From: CAYRWR01 sp964428015
Lineage (GTDB): Bacteria > Spirochaetota > Brevinematia > Brevinematales > CAYRWR01
Assembly (NCBI GenBank): GCA_964428015.1
Contig: CAYRWR010000017.1
Span: 1 to 64,000, forward strand
DNA length: 64,000 bases
Direction: 5' to 3'
This document shows positions 58,066-64,000 of this stretch, one piece after another. The notes under the pieces are model-generated. The model was not told the origin of the DNA. It made no database searches and saw only the letters and a program-made list of their open reading frames with translations. Within the stretch, counting starts at the first letter, position 1. Every line of letters starts with the position of its first letter. The translations under genes and the position numbers were made by a program.

Positions 58066-59721
58066 TCAGGGCTGGAAGGGCAGGAGCCTCTGGACCAGCT
58101 TGTACTCAAAATTACCCCCAATGGAATCCACTGAAGAATACATCTGACGTCCATTTTCATCCTTGATGATATAATAAAATTGCTGAGTCTGGCCCCAGGT
58201 GATACCCTTGACGGCATGTTGGTATTCAAATACGCCGTTTCCACTGGATTTCATGAGGTATGCGATGCCTAAAAAAGGGTGCTCATTCACCACCACATAG
58301 GCCTGGTAGCCTGAGGGCAGGCTTTTAGTCACCAGCCGGAAGGGTACTTCCTGCAGGGTACGTCCGCCCTGGAAATAGTCTACTATATTATTGGCTTTAA
58401 CAGAGGGCCCCAGGGGTGGAGCGTCTTTGGCTTTGATCTTCCAGGGCTTGCCCTTGTTATCTATCACGGCAGTGCTTTTATCCCGGGAATTCATATTTTT
58501 CATGACCGACACCTCGTAATAGTATTCTATGGAGTCACAAAGAGTGAGGGTGTCCGGAAGTGTTATTTTCTGCAGACTGGAGTTATCCGTCATATCAATC
58601 ACAACGGGAGTAAACTGTAATTCCCCCTGACGCCTTACATACACCGTCAGGAAGACCGCCTTGCCCCGGGCTTTGAGCCGGGCCCCCAGGTCCAGGGGTC
58701 CACTCCAGGAATAGGACTTTGGAAATACCGGTTCCACAATAGAAGACCAGTCTTTGAGTTTACTGACTTTGGGCTTCTCTTCCTCCACGATAGAGTTATC
58801 CTGATTCCGCTTCACCGGGCTGACCTGGATGCGGTAAGTATTGGTATCCTTCATCTCAACCGTATAGTTTTTCCCGTTCCACTCCTTCTGGGCTATAAAA
58901 TAATAGCTGCTCCCGGGACTCAGGATATCCACCCAGTTTATCACATCACTATTCTGGGTGCTGTTGATGCGGTAAAGGTCATGGTACACTATACCGCCCG
59001 ATGAGGGAGTTTTAGTGGCCAGGTAGAAGTACCAGCCCGGCATGGGTTTTTTAGTGGTCACAGAGGCATCTATCCAGGCCCCCACCGAGAGGTCCAGACG
59101 GGGAAAGTCCTTGCTGCCCGGCTGAAGCATAGCCATCTCAGCCTGGATGTCTTTTTCCGTCTGGGGCTTATTAGGATCCACCGGGACAACATAGTCTTTG
59201 CCTTTTCCGTTTACTGTGAAATAGAGCTCTTTACCATTTCCATAGGAGTGATTCTGGGATATGCCATCCTGGTTAACGCTAAAAGTGAAGAAATACAGCA
59301 GGGGCCCATTGGCCAGGATATCAGGACGCAGGACCATGGTATAGACATTCCCGTTTTTTGCTAAACGCAATTTGTTTTCCTGGTCATTGACCGGAGCTTT
59401 GAAATGTATATAGCCCTGAGCATTAGCAGGCAGGCCTTCGGCGCTGATAGTAAGAGTGAGAGACTGACCTTTGCTAAAAAATGCCGGAACGGTGTGAGTA
59501 AACACCGGGGCCTTTTGGGTAGTGGCAGGTACCGGCTGCGTGTCTTCCTGGACCTTCTGGGGTTGCTTGGAAGTGGCGGGCCCGTCACTGACGATTTTAG
59601 TGGGGCTTTTTTTACTGCCGCTGGGAGCTGTCCCGGGCTTGGAAACGGCCCATAGCGGCAGGTTTATCATACAGAACATTACTACGAAAACAGTCACTCC
59701 TTTCTCCATCCACCTCTTCAT
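58066..59721 (-). CDS. Exported protein of unknown function with Pro/Lys-rich linker
   Basis: A 551-residue protein with signal peptide (VTVFVVMFCMINLPLWA) and a Ser/Pro/Lys-rich low-complexity linker at about 25-70. Three or more beta-rich sandwich-like segments follow, including NGPLLYFFTFSVNQDG near residue 137 and a repeated type of strand pair ending FYYIIKDENGRQMYSS. GGAAGGTG precedes the ATG. It looks like a multi-domain surface or periplasmic binding protein, but no domain could be named. It converges with the glycosidase-like gene and diverges from the next gene. Confidence 0.65.
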   Translation of the reverse strand: MKRWMEKGVTVFVVMFCMINLPLWAVSKPGTAPSGSKKSPTKIVSDGPATSKQPQKVQEDTQPVPATTQKAPVFTHTVPAFFSKGQSLTLTISAEGLPANAQGYIHFKAPVNDQENKLRLAKNGNVYTMVLRPDILANGPLLYFFTFSVNQDGISQNHSYGNGKELYFTVNGKGKDYVVPVDPNKPQTEKDIQAEMAMLQPGSKDFPRLDLSVGAWIDASVTTKKPMPGWYFYLATKTPSSGGIVYHDLYRINSTQNSDVINWVDILSPGSSYYFIAQKEWNGKNYTVEMKDTNTYRIQVSPVKRNQDNSIVEEEKPKVSKLKDWSSIVEPVFPKSYSWSGPLDLGARLKARGKAVFLTVYVRRQGELQFTPVVIDMTDNSSLQKITLPDTLTLCDSIEYYYEVSVMKNMNSRDKSTAVIDNKGKPWKIKAKDAPPLGPSVKANNIVDYFQGGRTLQEVPFRLVTKSLPSGYQAYVVVNEHPFLGIAYLMKSSGNGVFEYQHAVKGITWGQTQQFYYIIKDENGRQMYSSVDSIGGNFEYKLVQRLLPFQP

Positions 59722-59751
59722 CCGGCACCTTCCTTAAATTAATATCTAAAA

Positions 59752-59771
59752 AGTTTGAGTAAATTCAAACT
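59752..59771. promoter_or_regulatory. Inverted repeat between divergent exported-protein genes
   Basis: AGTTTGA and TCAAACT are separated by 6 bases, 31 bases upstream of one gene and 71 upstream of the other. It is a candidate shared operator. Confidence 0.45.
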
Positions 59772-59841
59772 GATATTAGAATAATAGAGTGAACCTGTCA
59801 ATTTATGCTTTGTTTTTCATTACAAGTACCGGGAGGCGGTC

Positions 59842-60390
59842 ATGCGTAAGTTATACCTGATCACAGTTTTGTTTTTCAGTACCAGTCTGTTTGCTTCCCA
59901 GTTATTTTACCAGAAGATCGCCTTACAGGATTTGATCCGTCAATCTCCTGTGATAGTCACCGCCCGTCCGGTAAAACCTTTTACCGTAATCAAAAAAGTT
60001 AAGATCCGCTGCAGCATCTTAAAACAGACCACATTGGAATTGTACCGTGAAAAATTCGTGATTGAACAGGTCCTGCGCGGCACCTACCCCGGACTCACCA
60101 ACCAGGCGGTAATTACCGTCAGGCAGGCCGATGAAAACCGTACCATCAGCATCAGTAAACTCTATGAGTGCAGAGGCATCACTGAATCTTATATCCTGGA
60201 TAGTTACTGTGAAGATAAAGCTTTTCCAGTGGAAGAAAGCCGGGTGCTGTTCCTTTATCCATCCCAGGGGGATTATACCTATACCATGATTAATGCCCGG
60301 GAGTCTCTGGATCAAATACCATTAATACAGCAAATTATACTGGGCAACCATCCTGAACCCCAGCTGCAGCATACCCCTGTCACAAACTGA
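59842..60390 (+). CDS. Exported protein of unknown function
   Basis: A 182-residue protein with signal peptide RKLYLITVLFFSTSLFA. The mature part is a compact beta-rich domain with four cysteines (IRCSILKQ; YECRGI; SYCEDKAF) that may form disulphides. VIVTARPV and VIEQVLRGTYPG resemble bacterial exported proteins of unknown role. Gene spacing suggests an independent unit ahead of the transglutaminase gene (95 bases). No family could be assigned. Confidence 0.6.
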   Translation: MRKLYLITVLFFSTSLFASQLFYQKIALQDLIRQSPVIVTARPVKPFTVIKKVKIRCSILKQTTLELYREKFVIEQVLRGTYPGLTNQAVITVRQADENRTISISKLYECRGITESYILDSYCEDKAFPVEESRVLFLYPSQGDYTYTMINARESLDQIPLIQQIILGNHPEPQLQHTPVTN

Positions 60391-60436
60391 CGATCAGGTA
60401 CAGTTATTTTACCTGAATTTTACTTAAAAAATTCCA

Positions 60437-60464
60437 TTGAAATTCGCAGACTTCATTGTATAAT
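60437..60464 (+). promoter_or_regulatory. Promoter of the transglutaminase gene
   Basis: TTGAAA and a perfect TATAAT are separated by 16 bases, 21 bases before the start codon. Confidence 0.65.
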
Positions 60465-60485
60465 GTGGCTGCATAGGGGGTTTAC

Positions 60486-62930
60486 ATGAAACGATTATGG
60501 CTTTCCCTGGTCCTGCTTTTCGGCACTCTGCTCACTGTGCGGGCGGCAGTGCCTGTGGTCCGCCCCGACAATATCTGCGGAGATAATGCTGCCTCTTTTT
60601 ACCGCAACGGTATTATCGACCCCATTATAGAGAAAATCCCGGCAACCATCCGTAATGGAATCAAGACTGATCCAGAGAAATATCTGCCCCTACTGGTCCA
60701 GTTTCTGCAAAAAGGGGCGGATAATGATTTTCATGTGGTGAAGCGCCTGCACGACTGGATCACTGATAATATCGCCTATGACACCGATTCTTTTTACGGC
60801 CTGGGTAAGTGCAGTCACTCCCCCTACGAGCTGGTCAAAGACGGCCGAACTACCTGCGGAGGCTACTCCCATCTTCTGGAAGAGATGTGCCGTTTAAGCG
60901 GTATCGAAGTCCTCTATATCTCAGGGATTTCCCGGAATTACCAGGGTCCGGACGGCAGTCCCTCCGGTCATGCCTGGAACGCGGTCAGGATCAAAGGTAA
61001 ATGGTATATAGTAGACAGTACAGCTGACAACCGGTATGGTTACTTTAAAAAAGTTTTCTCTGAGAAAAGCGGTTATAAGGATGATAATCTCTTCATCACA
61101 CCGCAGGCCAAATTAATGGACAACTATCCTGATAAAAAGGAAAATCTGCTGTGTGATACCACACTCACCGCTCAGGAATTTCTGAAACTACCCCTTCTGG
61201 ACATGAATATCCTGGACTATAATGGAGTGAAATTTAAGAATCTGTCCGATGTGATGACCAAGTACCAGGAAGTAAAAGAAGGCGGCAAACAGATCCGTTT
61301 CTACGATTCCCTGGACTGCGCTAAGACGACCAAAGTCATCGAACTGGATTGTCCGGAGAATATCCTGATTACCACCTCTCTCTACGATGAATCCGGTAAA
61401 CGCTTCGACACCCACCATACGGCTTATTCTGTTAAGGGAAAGGTCTACTGTGTCTTTTCCGCTCCCGGCAAAGGAGTCTGGAAAGCTTCCATTAGGGCGC
61501 TGTATCTGGACCGGCCTGATACTGCCCATACACTGTACCATTTCAGGGTATCCTCTGAAAATGGTGCCGGGCCCCTGCTGCCGCCTCCCGGCACTATGCA
61601 GGTAAACAACCGCATCCCTTTTAGCGGATTCCGGCTTATTAGTGATAATCTGGATACTATGAACAAAGACGGCTATGTCCGGCTCACCTGGAGCCACCCG
61701 CCGGTTTACAGCCTGTATTCTTTACCGGGGGATGGATCAGGACAGGATCTCAAGGACGCAGTCATTAAAGACTACGGCTATTCCAATACTACCTATTATT
61801 ACCGTCTGCCCGCCAAAGGCTGGTACCAGCTCCCCCTCTATATCAGGCCCCTGGCCGCGACCAATGAGTCACACCAAAAGTCAGCCTGGGTGTCAGTAGA
61901 CTGGAAAGGTAATACCACTCCTGTGTTTCCCCCTCACCTGGCTCTGATCCGCTATGCCCGATTTTATGACAACGAACTCAACCTGCCGGACGGCTCAATA
62001 GTGGAAAACCCCGCCGGAGTCTACACTCTCCGGATTAAAGTACCGGCAGGGACCATGCTATCCTGTGCCCTCAAAGACGCGGATAATAAAAACGTGTCCC
62101 GACACTATGCATATCATTTCGGAGATGATATCTACACCTTCAATTTTTCTATTCCTGCAAAAAAAGGCATTTATAGCGCTAAAATTTTCCACATCAACAG
62201 CAAAGGTGAATATAACACAGTAGTATACTTCAACCTCCAATCAGAGGGTAAGGGCGGGCCGGAGATCCCGGTCCCCGGACAACTGTATCTGCTCAATGAA
62301 TGGTTCAGCTCCGGGGTCAGCCTCCTGGATCAGAACTTGGACACTGCGCAGCAGGACGGGTTTTACGAATTCCATTTCCGGGAAACAGCAGACAAGGACC
62401 TGTGGCTGTCTCTGTACGGGGATGACGGGCAATACGTCAAAGGCAGTGTGACGCAGTCCTACAACGGAACCGAACGGGTTTTCTATGTGATTCCCCCGGA
62501 TTCTTCCTACTATGACTGCCTCATGTATTTTAAATACCCCGCCACAGAGGAGCGTTTCAATCACCAGCTGTTCCGTTTCGGGATGCGGGGAGTGCAGAAA
62601 AAATTCCAGGGGGCTGTTCCCCCTTATCGGCTCATCTTATACAAAAGATTTCAGGACATGGGGCTGGTTCTGCTCTCGGGTGACCCCGCGGATATAAAGA
62701 AGGGGCAGGCGGTGTTGAAGGTCAAAACTCCCCAGGGTGTCAAGCTGACCATCAACATCAAAGACGCGGCCGGCAACAAACTGAAGGACAATTACACTCA
62801 GTCCCAGGATGGCCAGGTCTATACCCTGACCTTTAAAAAACCGCCTCAGGGACTGTACACCGCCACCATCTACGCCGCTCCCGAGTCTGAAAAGAACTAC
62901 AACGGAGTAGCCTGGTTTGGAATTGAGTGA
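60486..62930 (+). CDS. Exported transglutaminase-like protein with KY-type repeats
   Basis: An 814-residue exported protein (signal peptide ending VRA). The transglutaminase/CYK3-like core at about 60-200 has the triad Cys124 (TTCGGYSHL), His162 (GHAWNAV) and Asp177 (YIVDSTADN). Downstream are KY-peptidase-type beta modules near 260-370 (APGKGVWKASIRAL), followed by two composite repeats of about 200 residues. Each begins with GxxLPxPG-like text (about 375 and 595), and their second halves align (FPPHLALIRYARFYDN / VPPYRLILYKRFQDMG; KKGIYSAKIF / PQGLYTATIY). Such proteins resemble kyphoscoliosis peptidase and act as cysteine proteases or crosslinkers on surface proteins. Confidence 0.85.
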   Translation: MKRLWLSLVLLFGTLLTVRAAVPVVRPDNICGDNAASFYRNGIIDPIIEKIPATIRNGIKTDPEKYLPLLVQFLQKGADNDFHVVKRLHDWITDNIAYDTDSFYGLGKCSHSPYELVKDGRTTCGGYSHLLEEMCRLSGIEVLYISGISRNYQGPDGSPSGHAWNAVRIKGKWYIVDSTADNRYGYFKKVFSEKSGYKDDNLFITPQAKLMDNYPDKKENLLCDTTLTAQEFLKLPLLDMNILDYNGVKFKNLSDVMTKYQEVKEGGKQIRFYDSLDCAKTTKVIELDCPENILITTSLYDESGKRFDTHHTAYSVKGKVYCVFSAPGKGVWKASIRALYLDRPDTAHTLYHFRVSSENGAGPLLPPPGTMQVNNRIPFSGFRLISDNLDTMNKDGYVRLTWSHPPVYSLYSLPGDGSGQDLKDAVIKDYGYSNTTYYYRLPAKGWYQLPLYIRPLAATNESHQKSAWVSVDWKGNTTPVFPPHLALIRYARFYDNELNLPDGSIVENPAGVYTLRIKVPAGTMLSCALKDADNKNVSRHYAYHFGDDIYTFNFSIPAKKGIYSAKIFHINSKGEYNTVVYFNLQSEGKGGPEIPVPGQLYLLNEWFSSGVSLLDQNLDTAQQDGFYEFHFRETADKDLWLSLYGDDGQYVKGSVTQSYNGTERVFYVIPPDSSYYDCLMYFKYPATEERFNHQLFRFGMRGVQKKFQGAVPPYRLILYKRFQDMGLVLLSGDPADIKKGQAVLKVKTPQGVKLTINIKDAAGNKLKDNYTQSQDGQVYTLTFKKPPQGLYTATIYAAPESEKNYNGVAWFGIE

Positions 62931-63028
62931 TGCGATAAATCCCCGTGGTTAAGAGAACAATAGACACTATATGTCAATAGAATTTATGCGTAATGTATCT
63001 GAACTTATTTTAGATTGTCACCATTGAT

Positions 63029-64000
63029 TTAATGAATAGTTATTATCCCGGTGTCATCCATGATCAGCGCATCGGTCTCATTACCCCCACCCATGATATA
63101 GGCCTGTGGGGCAGGCTGCAGCAGGCGGTAAGAACTCTCCAGCCCATCATAGTCCCAGGTGGCAATGTATATACGGACACCCGAAAGGCTGGGAGGATTA
63201 GACAGGCCGGCACCATAGACCAGGATACTGATGGTCTGATTGTCTTTATCCACGATCAGTGAGGGTGCGGGAGAGGCAGGGCTGCCCCAGTTTCGGGCGG
63301 CAGCTGAAGTCTGCTCATACAAAGCGGAGATCCACCCTGTGGCAAAGCACAGGTAATCCCACTCCATTCCAGCCGGCAGATCGCTGTTCTGGAAAGGCAT
63401 GACAATACTGCCTTTCCGGCCGGGTAGGTCGATATAGACCGCCAGGGAGACATGGTCAAAGCCGTATTTCGGATTCCATACAGTGGATATCGGCTGGGCC
63501 ATTCGGACTGAGATTTTCAGATTATTTCCGGCCTGGTAGACTTTTACCTTTTCTATATCCATCTGATGCTGAAAGGACTCATGGCTAGCATATAGATATT
63601 TTCCCCCGGGGCCGGTATCGTCCCCTACCGGGTCATCCTGCTCCGCTTTCAGGACAAAAGGAATATCCACCTTGAAGCTATAAACCCCGGATAAAATAAT
63701 ATTTCGTTCTTCATCCTTGCCATAGATGGCCAGAGAATGACTGCCATTGCCCAGGGTCTCTACCGGGAGAAGGACCGACCAGCGTCCCTGGGAGTCCGTG
63801 GTAAATTTTGCCGCCCGGGACACATTGCCGTCTATCACCAGGCGCAGCACTTTAAGCCCCGTGGAATCACCCTGCAGGGTGATATTTTTAGTATACAGGA
63901 TCTTATCATTAAATCCCCGGATCGTGATCTTTCCACTATGTTTTTTAATCTCAGAGCTTCCCTTTTCCGCCAGGAAGATCATGCCCGCCCGGGGAGGCAG
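63029..64000 (-). CDS. Exported polysaccharide-active or binding protein, 5' part beyond window
   Basis: The frame stays open to the right window edge, so the N-terminus is missing; an internal ATG at 63982 is probably not the start. Visible residues form an Ig-like strand region (TIRGFNDKILYTKNITLQG; GNGSHSLAIYGKDEERN). A glucodextranase C-terminal-like (DOMON-type) domain follows over about 120-300: DPVGDDTGPGGKYLYASHESF, then NPKYGFDHVSLAVYIDLP and MEWDYLCFATGW. This module occurs on exported alpha-glucan enzymes such as pullulanases and glucodextranases, and a catalytic domain may lie in the unseen N-terminal part. Its stop lies in the region after the transglutaminase gene, convergent with it. 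Confidence 0.75.
   Translation of the reverse strand: MPPRAGMIFLAEKGSSEIKKHSGKITIRGFNDKILYTKNITLQGDSTGLKVLRLVIDGNVSRAAKFTTDSQGRWSVLLPVETLGNGSHSLAIYGKDEERNIILSGVYSFKVDIPFVLKAEQDDPVGDDTGPGGKYLYASHESFQHQMDIEKVKVYQAGNNLKISVRMAQPISTVWNPKYGFDHVSLAVYIDLPGRKGSIVMPFQNSDLPAGMEWDYLCFATGWISALYEQTSAAARNWGSPASPAPSLIVDKDNQTISILVYGAGLSNPPSLSGVRIYIATWDYDGLESSYRLLQPAPQAYIMGGGNETDALIMDDTGIITIH

Noticed and set aside
1..64000. tRNA, rRNA, CRISPR array, transposase or phage genes
   Set aside because: Looked for in intergenic regions on both strands; no cloverleaf consensus, regular spaced repeats or transposase-like frame was found by eye.

Overview
The window looks like chromosomal DNA from an anaerobic, fermentative, double-membraned bacterium. 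Evidence for an envelope of that kind is an OmpA-family lipoprotein, a CsgG-like protein and at least ten lipoproteins or exported proteins. Several lipoboxes end in Ser-Cys or Arg-Cys, a looseness known from spirochaetes, and a 7TM-DISM/SpoIIE protein and a short bacterial histone also fit Spirochaetota or a nearby candidate phylum. The placement is an inference and no rRNA is present to settle it. No tRNA, rRNA, CRISPR array, insertion sequence or prophage was found. Promoters are of ordinary sigma-70 type, often TTGnnn-N17-TATACT.

Layout. 1-3.4 kb (minus): two overlapping lipoprotein genes, an orphan Imm5-like immunity protein, a CPBP membrane protease and a DUF4336 protein. 3.7-8.1 kb (plus): pyrG, a cation/proton antiporter, a short-chain dehydrogenase and an OmpA lipoprotein. 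8.2-16.6 kb: large surface proteins, an exported phosphatase with a CBM48-like domain (laforin-like layout), and membrane or exported proteins of unknown role. 16.8-26.5 kb (minus): a SpoIIE phosphatase, a CsgG-like protein with its partner lipoprotein, a TetR-MATE efflux pair, an SGNH-like lipoprotein and a hybrid histidine kinase. 26.6-29.7 kb (plus): an XRE-cupin regulator with a leuCD-type dehydratase, then a 60-residue histone-fold protein with its own promoter and terminator. 29.7-37.6 kb (minus): TetR-DUF998 pair, Tex, an ECF sigma/anti-sigma/ankyrin operon and panC. 37.9-44.9 kb (minus): a CotH-family lipoprotein and the complete hnd [FeFe]-hydrogenase operon, whose promoter region carries a Rex-like operator. 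45.0-54.5 kb: nadE, a PIN-type toxin-antitoxin pair with a relic of a second toxin, purC, an RDD protein, a 7TM-DISM/SpoIIE lipoprotein and asd. 54.5-64 kb: small genes, a methyltransferase, then a cluster of large exported proteins (glycosidase-like, transglutaminase with repeats, glucodextranase-C-like).

How it fits together. The metabolic genes (CTP, NAD, IMP, pantothenate, aspartate-semialdehyde and branched-chain or lysine-type steps) are housekeeping. The NAD(P)H-linked hydrogenase, probably redox-controlled, points to fermentation with H2 turnover. The rest is mainly cell surface and signalling. The most unusual element is the bacterial histone at 29486-29668. It retains the R-K-T loop and the Arg52/Asp59 pair of archaeal histones but stops where helix 3 would begin.
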